NCBI RefSeq assembly: GCF_036178845.1
Contig: NZ_CP108070.1
Span: 8,742,001 to 8,806,000, forward strand
Direction of reading: 5' to 3'
Length of the DNA: 64,000 nucleotides
DNA from: Streptomyces sp. NBC_00271
GTDB taxonomy: Bacteria; Actinomycetota; Actinomycetes; Streptomycetales; Streptomycetaceae
Part shown: positions 44,319 to 53,095 of the stretch, one piece after another
How the letters are laid out: the number at the start of each line of letters is the position of its first letter
Numbering within the stretch: the first letter of the stretch is position 1
Notes under the pieces: generated by a model
The model's input: only the letters and a program-made list of their open reading frames with translations
Database searches by the model: none
What the model was told of the DNA's origin: nothing
Program-made: the position numbers and the translations under genes

Positions 44319-45776
44319 ATGACCCAGCAGTCAGTGGAGCCCAGGACCGTCGCCGACGACGCGGGTGCGGGTACCCGCGTCCCGGCCGGGCGGTCCTGGC
44401 TCGACCGTTACTTCCACATATCCCAGCGGGGATCCACGGTCGCGCGTGAGGTGCGCGGCGGCGTCACCACCTTCATGGCGATGGCGTACATCCTCCTGCT
44501 CAACCCCCTGATCCTGTCCGGCAAGGACGCGGCGGGTCACACACTCGGCCAGAACGCGCTGATCACCGCGACCGCGTTCGCGGCGGCCTTCAGCACGCTT
44601 CTGATGGGCTTCTTCGGCAAGGTGCCCCTGGCCCTCGCCGCCGGACTCTCCGTCTCCGGAGTGCTCTCCTCGCAGGTCGCCCCGCAGATGACCTGGCCGC
44701 AGGCCATGGGCATGTGTGTGATCTACGGAGTGGTCATCATGCTCCTGGTCGTCACCGGCCTGCGCGAGATGATCATGAACGCGATCCCGCTGGCGCTGAA
44801 GCACGCCATCACCATGGGCATCGGCCTGTTCGTCGCGCTGATCGGCTTCTACAAGGCCGGTTTCGTGCACCAGGGGAAGTCCACCCCGGTCACCCTCGGC
44901 CCGGCCGGTGAACTCGCCGGCTGGCCGGTCCTGCTCTTCGCCGCCACGCTGCTCGCCATCTTCATGCTCCAGGCGCGCGGCATCCCCGGCGCGATCCTGA
45001 TCGGCATCGTCGGTGGCACCGTACTCGCCGTGGTCCTCAACGCCCTCGGCGTCATCGCCCCCAAGCAGTGGGCGAGCGGCGCCCCCGAACTGCACGGCGG
45101 CGCGGTCTCGATGCCGGACTTCTCACTCTTCGGCAAGGTCGAGTTCGGCGGCTGGGGCGACGTCGGAGTGATGACGGTCGGCATGATCGTCTTCACGCTG
45201 GTCCTCGCCGGGTTCTTCGACGCGATGGCCACCATCATCGGCGTCGGCACGGAGGCGGGGCTCGCCGACGCGCAGGGCCGGATGCCGGGCCTGTCCAAGG
45301 CGCTGTTCATCGACGGCGCGGGCGGAGCGGTCGGCGGGGTCGCGGGCGCGTCGGGCCAGACGGTCTTCGTCGAGTCCGCGACCGGGGTCGGCGAAGGGGC
45401 CCGTACGGGCCTGTCCTCCGTCGTCACGGGCCTGTTCTTCGCGGCCTGCCTCTTCTTCACCCCGCTGACGGCGATCGTCCCCGGCGAGGTCGCGGCGGCG
45501 GCACTGGTCGTCATCGGCGCGATGATGATGATGAACGCCCGCCATGTGGACTGGGCCGACCGCGCCACCGCGATCCCGGTCTTCCTGACCGTCGTCGTCA
45601 TGCCGTTCACGTACTCCATCACCGCGGGCGTCGCGGCCGGAGTGCTGTCGTACGTCGCCATCAAGATCGCCCAGGGCAAGGCCCGGGAGATCGGGGCGTT
45701 CATGTGGGGCCTGGCGGCGATCTTCCTCGTCTTCTTCGCCCTGAATCCGATCGAGAGCTGGATGGGCGTGCACTGA
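44319..45776 (+). CDS. NCS2/AzgA-type purine permease
   Basis: 485 residues with about 12-14 membrane helices. ATG at 44319 behind GGGAGATGG. NCS2 signatures: TTFMAMAYILLLNPLILS at the start, GFFDAMATIIGVGTEAGL, and GASGQTVFVESATGVGEGAR. The AzgA branch takes up adenine, guanine and hypoxanthine by proton symport. Position directly after xanthine dehydrogenase subunits and before XdhC supports a role in bringing in the substrate. The first 30 residues are a soluble extension. Confidence 0.93.
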   Translation: MTQQSVEPRTVADDAGAGTRVPAGRSWLDRYFHISQRGSTVAREVRGGVTTFMAMAYILLLNPLILSGKDAAGHTLGQNALITATAFAAAFSTLLMGFFGKVPLALAAGLSVSGVLSSQVAPQMTWPQAMGMCVIYGVVIMLLVVTGLREMIMNAIPLALKHAITMGIGLFVALIGFYKAGFVHQGKSTPVTLGPAGELAGWPVLLFAATLLAIFMLQARGIPGAILIGIVGGTVLAVVLNALGVIAPKQWASGAPELHGGAVSMPDFSLFGKVEFGGWGDVGVMTVGMIVFTLVLAGFFDAMATIIGVGTEAGLADAQGRMPGLSKALFIDGAGGAVGGVAGASGQTVFVESATGVGEGARTGLSSVVTGLFFAACLFFTPLTAIVPGEVAAAALVVIGAMMMMNARHVDWADRATAIPVFLTVVVMPFTYSITAGVAAGVLSYVAIKIAQGKAREIGAFMWGLAAIFLVFFALNPIESWMGVH

Positions 45777-45831
45777 CACGCCCCTTCCGGTCGACGACCC
45801 TCCACGCACCCCCTGTTAAGGAGACCGAGAC

Positions 45832-46983
45832 ATGCTGGACATCGCCGAAGAGCTGCACCGGTGGGTCGAGCAGGGACGTGACTTCGCCGTGGCCACCGTG
45901 GTGGCCGTCAGCGGCAGCGCGCCCCGCCGGCCCGGCGCCGCACTCGCCGTCGACTCCGACGGCACGGCGATCGGCTCGGTCTCCGGCGGGTGCGTGGAGG
46001 GCGCGGTCTACGAACTGTGCCGGCAGGCGCTCGAGGACGGCGAGAGCGTCCTGGAGCGCTTCGGATACAGCGACGAGGACGCCTTCGCTGTCGGTCTGAC
46101 CTGCGGTGGCGTCATCGACATCCTCGTCACGCCGGTCCGGGCGGGCGACCCCGCCCGGCCGGTGCTCGGCTCCGCGCTGGCCGCCGCCGCGAGGGGGGAG
46201 GCGGCGGCGGTCGCGCGGATCGTCGGCGGTCCCGCCGAACTGCGGGGCCGGGCGCTGCTAGTCCGCCCCGACGGCTCGTACGAGGGCGGCTTCGGCGCCC
46301 ATCCCGAGCTGGACCGCACGGTGGTCGGCGAGGCGGGCGCCTTCCTGGACGCGGGCCGCACCGGCATCCTGGAGATCGGAGAGCAGGGCTCTCGGTGCGG
46401 AGCGCCGCTCACGGTTCTCGTCGAGTCGTCCGTGCCGCCCCCGCGCATGATCGTGTTCGGCGCGATCGACTTCGCGTCGGCGCTGGTCCGCATCGGCAAG
46501 TTCCTCGGATACCGCGTCACGGTGTGCGACGCCCGCCCGGTCTTCGCGACCGCCACCCGCTTCCCCGACGCCGACGAGATCGTCGTCGAGTGGCCCCACA
46601 CGTACCTGGAGCGCACGGAGGTGGACGCCCGGACCGTCCTGTGCGTCCTCACCCACGACGCCAAGTTCGACGTACCGCTGCTGCGCCTCGCGCTGCGGCT
46701 GCCGGTCGCGTACGTCGGCGCGATGGGCTCCCGGCGCACGCACCTGGACCGCAACGACCGCCTGCGCGAAGTCGGCGTCACCGAGCTGGAGCTGGCGCGC
46801 CTCAGGTCCCCCATCGGCCTCGACCTGGGCGCCCGCACGCCGGAGGAGACGGCCCTGTCCATCGCCTCGGAGATCGTGGCCAACCGGCGCGGGGGGAGCG
46901 GGGTGTCGCTCACCGGGGCACACACGCCGATCCACCACGATGCGACGTCGGTTCCGGCGCGGCGGATCGGGTCGGTGGCCTGA
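45832..46983 (+). CDS. XdhC/CoxI-family molybdenum cofactor maturation protein
   Basis: 383 residues; ATG behind AAGGAG. N-terminal XdhC_CoxI domain (VVAVSGSAPRRPGAALAV, SVSGGCVEGAVYE, GLTCGG) and a C-terminal Rossmann-like domain (IVFGAIDFASALVRIGKFLGY; VCVLTHDAKFDVPLL; YVGAMGSRRTH). It binds molybdenum cofactor, directs its sulfuration and inserts it into xanthine dehydrogenase, but is not part of the final enzyme. Last gene of the purine operon; the tail after about residue 355 is disordered. Confidence 0.93.
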   Translation: MLDIAEELHRWVEQGRDFAVATVVAVSGSAPRRPGAALAVDSDGTAIGSVSGGCVEGAVYELCRQALEDGESVLERFGYSDEDAFAVGLTCGGVIDILVTPVRAGDPARPVLGSALAAAARGEAAAVARIVGGPAELRGRALLVRPDGSYEGGFGAHPELDRTVVGEAGAFLDAGRTGILEIGEQGSRCGAPLTVLVESSVPPPRMIVFGAIDFASALVRIGKFLGYRVTVCDARPVFATATRFPDADEIVVEWPHTYLERTEVDARTVLCVLTHDAKFDVPLLRLALRLPVAYVGAMGSRRTHLDRNDRLREVGVTELELARLRSPIGLDLGARTPEETALSIASEIVANRRGGSGVSLTGAHTPIHHDATSVPARRIGSVA

Positions 46984-47030
46984 GCCGGGCGGTGTCGGGG
47001 GAGTGCGGGGGTGATGCGGCCGCCGGTCGG

Positions 47031-48580
47031 CTACTGGGGGGCCGGGCCCGGCAGTTCCTGGTCCCCGGAGGTGAGCGCGCCGAGGTCCCGGGCGAACTCC
47101 TCGGTGTCCAGGAACGGGAGGTCCAGGACGTCGGTGGGCAGGCCGGTCGGGCTCTCCGGGCCGAGCAGTGGCTGCTCGGTCCAGATGCACTTTCCGGTCG
47201 CCGTGTAGCGGGTGCCCCAGCGCCGGGAGAGCGCGGTGACGAGTTGCAGTCCGCGTCCGCCTTCGTCGGTCTCCGACGCCCGGCGGATGCGCGGCATGGT
47301 CAGACTCCCGTCGAAGACCTCGCAGACCAGCTCGGGGCCGTGCAGGAGGCGCAGCCGCACAGGTCCCTTCGCATGGCGCACGACGTTGCCGACCAGCTCG
47401 CTGGCGAGGAGTTCCGTCGTCGGCGTCAGGTCGTCCAGGCCCCAGGTGTGAAGCTGCTCGCGGATGTGGCAGCGGGCCTGCCCGGCCGCTCGCGGGTCCT
47501 CGGGAAGCAGCCAGGAAGCCATGTCGTCGTCGGTCAGCGCGTGGAGGCGGGCGATGAGGAGGGCCGCGTCGTCGGCGGTGGAGTGCTCGGCGGGGAGCAG
47601 CCCTGCGGTGACGGTGTCGCAGAGGCGCTCCAGGTCGGCGGCCATCTCACCGGGACCCTCGTGCGCGGCCCGCAGCAGCCGGGCGAGTTCGGCCATGCCG
47701 TCGTCGATCTCCGTCGCGGGCGGAGCGGGACTCGTTGCTCTCCCATCCCACGCCGATCATCCGTACGGGTTCGCCCTGAGCGTTGTAGGTCGCCCGGGCG
47801 CGGGCCTGGGTCCAGCCGTAGGTGCCGTCCAGGCGGCGCACCCGGTACTCGGCCTCGAACACCGTACGGTCCCGGAGCGCCTTCTGCGCCGCCCCCAGGG
47901 TCGGCGCCAGGTCGTCGGGGTGGACGATCCTCATCCAGTTCTCGATCCTGCCGGTGAACTCGGCCGGCCTGGTGCCGTAGAGCTCAAGGGCGGCCTCGTC
48001 CCAGACCAGCTCGTCGGTCTCGATGTTCCAGTCCCACGAGCCGACCCGGACCTCCTCCAGAGCCTGCCGCAGCCGGTCACCGCTCAGTTCCTCCCGGGGC
48101 GGCCGAGCGGGCGGCGGTGCCTGCTGCATGCGCTCCTCGGTCCAGGCGATCACGGCCTGCAGGAAACCCCACTGCTCGACGGTCGGCTCCCCCTGGCCGC
48201 CCATCACCACGGTGAGCGCGCCGATCCCCCGGTCGCCACTGAACACCGGCACGGCCGCCAGTCCGGTCCCGGGCCATGAGACCGCACCGGATCCGGGCTG
48301 TTCGCCGGATCCCGGCGCAATCCACACGCCCCGACCCTGGTGCAGGGCCCGGGTCGGGGCCAGCGGGCCATCCTGGTCGATGATCTCCCAGGGCCGGGTG
48401 AGGACCGCGGGAAGGCCGGTGGCCGACACCAGGCGCAGCGCGGACATGGGGCCCCGCAGATGGATCATCCCCCCCCAGGGCACCCAGCTCCCCCACCGCG
48501 TGCTGGAGCGCCAGCCGGAAGATCTCACTCTCCGTGACACCAGGGTCCACCGTGCTGAGCAGAGCCAGCCGTGTATTCAT
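47031..48580 (-). pseudogene. broken SpoIIE-type phosphatase/PAS regulator (frameshift plus internal deletion)
   Basis: The intended start is ATG 48580 (MNTRLALLSTVDPG, then a GAF-like region). At 48470-48477 a run of eight C (G on the coding strand) shifts the frame; one base fewer would restore GGMIHLRGPM and the rest of GAF plus a PAS domain (VRVGSWDWNIETDEL ... MRIVHPDDL, EYRVRRLDGTYGW). Near 47712 the PAS end (ESNESRSARD) joins, in the wrong frame, to the last part of a SpoIIE/PP2C domain (EIDDGMAELARLL ... DDAALLIAR) and an intact HATPase (ELVGNVVRHA, DEGGRGLQLV). The PP2C core is missing. The 3' fragment (47031-47696) could still be expressed alone as an anti-sigma-like ATPase. Confidence 0.8.
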
Positions 48581-48644
48581 GCTGTAAAGCCTACAATTTT
48601 CCCGTTTCATGCAAGGGCGCGCGACCCGCCGCGAGCACGGAGCG

Positions 48645-49088
48645 TCAGGATTCGGGCCGCAGCAGCCCTCCCACCGCTCGCCCGAACATCCACCGCCCCG
48701 CCCACCCCAGGGGCCGGTCGAAGAACCGCGGCAGCCACCGTACGTTCAGGTCCTCCCGCCAGAGCACCCGCGAGCCCCCGCCCGCCACCGGGCGGACCTC
48801 GATCTCGGCCCACCCCGTGACGAACGTGCCGCGCTTGACCAGCCGGCACCTTCCCGTACCCCCGTCCCGGGGTGGCCGCCAGGTGACGACCTCCATGGGA
48901 TCGTCGAAGACCAACGGGCCCACCCCCGACCGCGCGACGAACACCGTGCCCTCGCCGGTCGGCGGCGGTGTGCGCACGGTGACCCGGGTCAGCGGGACGA
49001 CGGCGGCATGCCGGTGCCAGTCGGTGAGGCGAAGCCAACTCTCTTCGACGGGAGAAGGGGACACGCGTTCCAGCTGGAAGAGGACCAC
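48645..49088 (-). CDS. SRPBCC-family protein
   Basis: 147 residues from GTG 49088 (VLFQLERVSPSPVEESW); GTG 49118 is an alternative, and neither has a strong RBS. START/Bet v1-type fold: opening helix-grip pattern VEESWLRLTDWHRHAAVVPL, central FDDPMEVVTWRPP, and RLVKRGTFVTGWAEIEVRPV. Family members bind hydrophobic ligands or act as polyketide cyclase-like proteins. The upstream inverted repeat at 49151-49265 lies close to the start and may affect expression. Confidence 0.78.
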   Translation of the reverse strand: MVLFQLERVSPSPVEESWLRLTDWHRHAAVVPLTRVTVRTPPPTGEGTVFVARSGVGPLVFDDPMEVVTWRPPRDGGTGRCRLVKRGTFVTGWAEIEVRPVAGGGSRVLWREDLNVRWLPRFFDRPLGWAGRWMFGRAVGGLLRPES

Positions 49089-49150
49089 GAACGGATCGTA
49101 GGCGGCCCGAAGGCCCACCCCCCACGACCGGCACTCGCACACGCACGGAA

Positions 49151-49265
49151 GGGGCCGTGCCGGTACGTCGCAAGCCCGTCGCTTACGTTCGGATCGAGCA
49201 GCGGCTCCCTTGCCCGGCCCACGTCTGATCCGGCGGCGACGGGCTCGACGTACCGGCACGGCCCC
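49151..49265. repeat. 115-base inverted repeat with 30-base arms
   Basis: Left arm 49151-49182 and right arm 49236-49265 match at 30 positions with a two-base gap (start GGGGCCGTGCCGGTACGTCG). The 53-base interior has no ORF. It lies between two genes of the minus strand. Long, nearly perfect arms suggest a small palindromic mobile element or a strong RNA hairpin. Confidence 0.75.
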
Positions 49266-49287
49266 GACCCACCCACGACCCCGCGGG

Positions 49288-50523
49288 TCAGCGCGGCGCG
49301 GCCGCGTCCGTTTTCCGGCGGTGCCGCCCCACGTCGTAGAGCTGTCCGAAGTACGGCCCCTCATCGTCACTGGCGTCGAGAGAGGCCAGGATCTGGTCCC
49401 CGCGCGGATCGTCGTGCAGGGCCAACTGCACGGCCGCGGTGACCCGTACGTCCTCCGTCTCGTCGGTGAGGCATGCCGCGAGGGCGTCCGTGACCTCGGA
49501 ATCCGCGGGCGCGGAGACCAGTGCGGCGCAGGCCCCCCGGCGGACCTCGGCCGCCTCGTCCCGGGTGCACGCGAGGACCGTGGCCAGGGCGTCACGACGC
49601 CCGGCGTCGACTCCGTACTGCAGACCGAAGACCGCCCACCCCCGGACCCCGCTGTCGGCATGCCGGGCGAGGTCGTGCAGGGGTCGCTCGGCACGGGGAT
49701 CCAGGGCGCCGGACAGTCCCGCGGTCAGGGGCCGCAGCACGCGCGGATCCGGTTCGCGCGCGGCCCACGGCAGGAAGAGATCGACCAGCGGGGCGTCGAA
49801 CGGTGCCTCGTCGCTGTAGTCGAAGAGGTTGAACAGCCGGAGCACTTCCGCACCGAAGTACCGCTCCCGCGGGTCCGGCCGGTCCCGCAGGGCTGCGGCC
49901 ATGTCCCACGTGGCGCGATCGCGGCGCTCCTGGAGGACATTCGTCGTCACCCACCAGATCTCGTGGTCGACGTCCGGTTCGGCCAGCGCCCTCGACAGCA
50001 GCTCGGTGAACGAGGTCCTGATCCCGTACCGGGGCTCCAGCGCCGTCAGGATCGCGCTGTGTCCGGTACGGACCGTCAGACCGGCCAGCGTCAGCTCCTC
50101 GACGCTCACCCCGTTCTCGTCACGAACCGTCTCGCGCCGCACCGTTCCCGCCGAACCGCTCCTGCGACGCAGCTCGGCCACGGCACCCGTCTCGTGCCAG
50201 GAGCGGGCCAGCGCCAGGGCGTCACGTCCTTCACGGTCCTTGTGCCACAGCTGCGCCCCGTGGTTGATGAGCGCGGTCACGATGTCGGAGGCGCCACGGT
50301 CGACCGCCCGCAGCAGCGGGGTCTGGCCGTCCACGACCCGGTCCAGCCGGGCGGAGCGCATCAGGACCTCGACCGTGGCCAGATCGAAGCCGTCCACCGC
50401 CAGGCAGAGCGCGGGCGTGCCCCGGTCGTCGACGGCGTCGGGATCGCCGCCGGCATCCAGCAGCGCCGTCACCGCCTTCACGTCCCCACTCCGCACTGCC
50501 GCCGTCAGCGACTCCCCGCCCAT
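49288..50523 (-). CDS. ankyrin-repeat plus HEAT-like repeat protein
   Basis: 411 residues. N-terminal ankyrin repeats (AVRSGDVKAVTALLDAGGDP, GTPALCLAVDGFDLATVEVL, GQTPLLRAVDRGASDIVTAL, HGAQLWHKDREGRDALALA) to about residue 115, and a C-terminal half of HEAT/armadillo-type helical pairs (RPLHDLARHADSGVRGWAVF, DEAAEVRRGACAALVSAPAD, DETEDVRVTAAVQLALHDDP). Cytosolic protein-protein interaction scaffold; no enzymatic motif. Function unknown. Confidence 0.88.
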   Translation of the reverse strand: MGGESLTAAVRSGDVKAVTALLDAGGDPDAVDDRGTPALCLAVDGFDLATVEVLMRSARLDRVVDGQTPLLRAVDRGASDIVTALINHGAQLWHKDREGRDALALARSWHETGAVAELRRRSGSAGTVRRETVRDENGVSVEELTLAGLTVRTGHSAILTALEPRYGIRTSFTELLSRALAEPDVDHEIWWVTTNVLQERRDRATWDMAAALRDRPDPRERYFGAEVLRLFNLFDYSDEAPFDAPLVDLFLPWAAREPDPRVLRPLTAGLSGALDPRAERPLHDLARHADSGVRGWAVFGLQYGVDAGRRDALATVLACTRDEAAEVRRGACAALVSAPADSEVTDALAACLTDETEDVRVTAAVQLALHDDPRGDQILASLDASDDEGPYFGQLYDVGRHRRKTDAAAPR

Positions 50524-50775
50524 ACGCCCCCGCTTCCCTCACCAAAGCCCCGCCCCACGGCACGAGGCCGACGGCACGCGATGCTAACCGCGCCGCCCAG
50601 CTACCCGCCCGTCGATTTCGCCCCGGCCGCACGCAACTCCCGCCAGCCCTCGCGCTGTTGACACATCGCCCGTCACCCACCAGGCTATCCGGGGAGTACT
50701 CCCCGTTTGCACTCCACCCCCGTGACCAACCGGTCCAGAGAAGGTCCGGAGAAGGTCCAGAGAACAGGAGTCCAC

Positions 50776-51986
<1,211 letters not shown>

Positions 51987-51990
<4 letters not shown>

Positions 51991-52004
51991 CGCGCGGCCG
52001 TCAG
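51987..52004. terminator. short hairpin between convergent P450 and deacetylase genes
   Basis: CTGACG - CGCGGC - CGTCAG: six-base stem and six-base loop, spanning both stop codons. A weak bidirectional terminator is plausible. Confidence 0.45.
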
Positions 52005-52774
52005 GGGCGGTAGACGGTACCGGGCTTCGCCTTCCCCGGCGCCAGCAGCTGCGGCACGGTCACGAACACGTACCCCCGCTCCTTGAGCGCGTCGATGATC
52101 CCGGGCACCGCGGGCACGGTGCCCGGGTAGAGGTCGTGCAGCAGGATGATCCCGTCCCGGCTCGACTGCTTCAGGACGCGCTGCTGTATGACCTTGGGGT
52201 CGAACGTCTCGTAGTCCTTGGCGGTCACGCTCCACAGGACCTCCGAGAGGCCGAGTTCGCGGCTGATCTTGTGCACGGTGTCGTCGGTCCGCCCCTGCGG
52301 CGGGCGCATGAGCGTCGGCCGCTTCCCGGTGAGCTTCTCTATCGCGTCGTCGGGCTTCTCCAGCTCCTCGCGTATCTCCGCGGGCTTGATCTCCGTCAGG
52401 ATCTTGTGGTCCCAGGTGTGGCTGGCGACCTCGTGTCCCTCGGCGGCCATCCGCTTGACGAGCTCGGGGTACTTCTCGATGTGCCGCTTGCCGAGCAGGA
52501 AGAAGGTCGCCGGGACCTGCTTCTCCTTGAGGATGTCGAGGAGCTTGGCCGAGTGCTCGCTCGGCCCGGCGTCGAAGGTGAGCGCGATGCACTTGGCCTG
52601 GCGGCAGTCCACGGTCCCGAACCTCGCCGGGGCGCCGGCGGCGGCCTGCGTGCGTGCGGCGGCCGGCGCGGTGGTGTGGAGGGTCGTGCACCCCGTCAGC
52701 GGCAGGGCAAGCGAAACGGCCGCCAGAAAGGCGGCCGTCGAACGCAACCAAGTCCCCGGTCTTTTCATCTTCAT
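52001..52774 (-). CDS. lipoprotein polysaccharide deacetylase (NodB homology)
   Basis: 257 residues from ATG 52774 (MKMKRPGTWL); other in-frame starts exist. Lipobox LPLTGC places it on the outer face of the membrane. CE4/NodB motifs: TFDAGPS (usually TFDDGP, so the second Asp, a metal ligand in the family, is Ala), SHTWDH with the two metal His, RPPQGR, and IILLHD. It would remove N- or O-acetyl groups from cell wall or extracellular polysaccharide; the Asp-to-Ala change may weaken metal binding but is common in actinomycete members as I recall. A 14-base palindrome precedes the gene. Confidence 0.85.
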   Translation of the reverse strand: MKMKRPGTWLRSTAAFLAAVSLALPLTGCTTLHTTAPAAARTQAAAGAPARFGTVDCRQAKCIALTFDAGPSEHSAKLLDILKEKQVPATFFLLGKRHIEKYPELVKRMAAEGHEVASHTWDHKILTEIKPAEIREELEKPDDAIEKLTGKRPTLMRPPQGRTDDTVHKISRELGLSEVLWSVTAKDYETFDPKVIQQRVLKQSSRDGIILLHDLYPGTVPAVPGIIDALKERGYVFVTVPQLLAPGKAKPGTVYRP

Positions 52775-52805
52775 GGTCGGCGAAGGCATGCGGAGACTGT
52801 ACACC

Positions 52806-52819
52806 TGGTGTATACACCA
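52806..52819. promoter_or_regulatory. perfect palindrome TGGTGTATACACCA
   Basis: 14-base perfect palindrome 31 bases upstream of the deacetylase start. The form resembles operators of GntR-type regulators. Its position suits repression of the deacetylase gene. Confidence 0.55.
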
Positions 52820-53016
52820 CATTCATAGGGGTCCCTGTGGCGCTCGGATCCGCGTCCGCCGCCCGCTCGAGCGGATCGGCCCCGCCTGCCCCCTCCCCGA
52901 ACAGATCGCCCGACATGCGGACATCCCCGCCGCCGTGGCCCCCCTCGCCCGTCGGCACCTTCATCGGTGTACGGGTCTTGTAGTGACATCCGCGCATTAC
53001 CTAGCATCGCTCCTGG

Positions 53017-53030
53017 TGCAAGCGCTTTCT
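53017..53030. promoter_or_regulatory. LacI/CcpA-family type operator
   Basis: TGCAAGCGCTTTCT contains the central AGCGCT and flanks typical of LacI-family operators (TGNAANCGNTNNCA class). It lies 20 bases upstream of the ATG at 53051 and just ahead of its RBS, where a bound repressor would block transcription. Confidence 0.65.
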
Positions 53031-53050
53031 GAAAGGGAGGGCCACCGGCA

Positions 53051-53095
53051 ATGGCGCTCACCGCGATCGACGTACGAGACCAGGAGCCCCAGTGA
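53051..53095 (+). CDS. 14-residue ORF coupled to the heparinase-like gene
   Basis: ATG at 53051 behind AAAGGGAGGG; encodes MALTAIDVRDQEPQ and stops at TGA 53093-53095, overlapping the GTG start at 53092 (GTGA). The first ten residues resemble the start of enolase-superfamily sugar-acid dehydratases (for example L-fuconate dehydratase, from memory), so it may be what remains of a deleted first gene of a sugar operon. It would now act as a coupling leader. Confidence 0.45.
   Translation: MALTAIDVRDQEPQ

Noticed and set aside
41762..44320. 852-codon frame antisense to the xanthine dehydrogenase large subunit
   Set aside because: No motif, no RBS, and the + strand gene has a full set of catalytic motifs.
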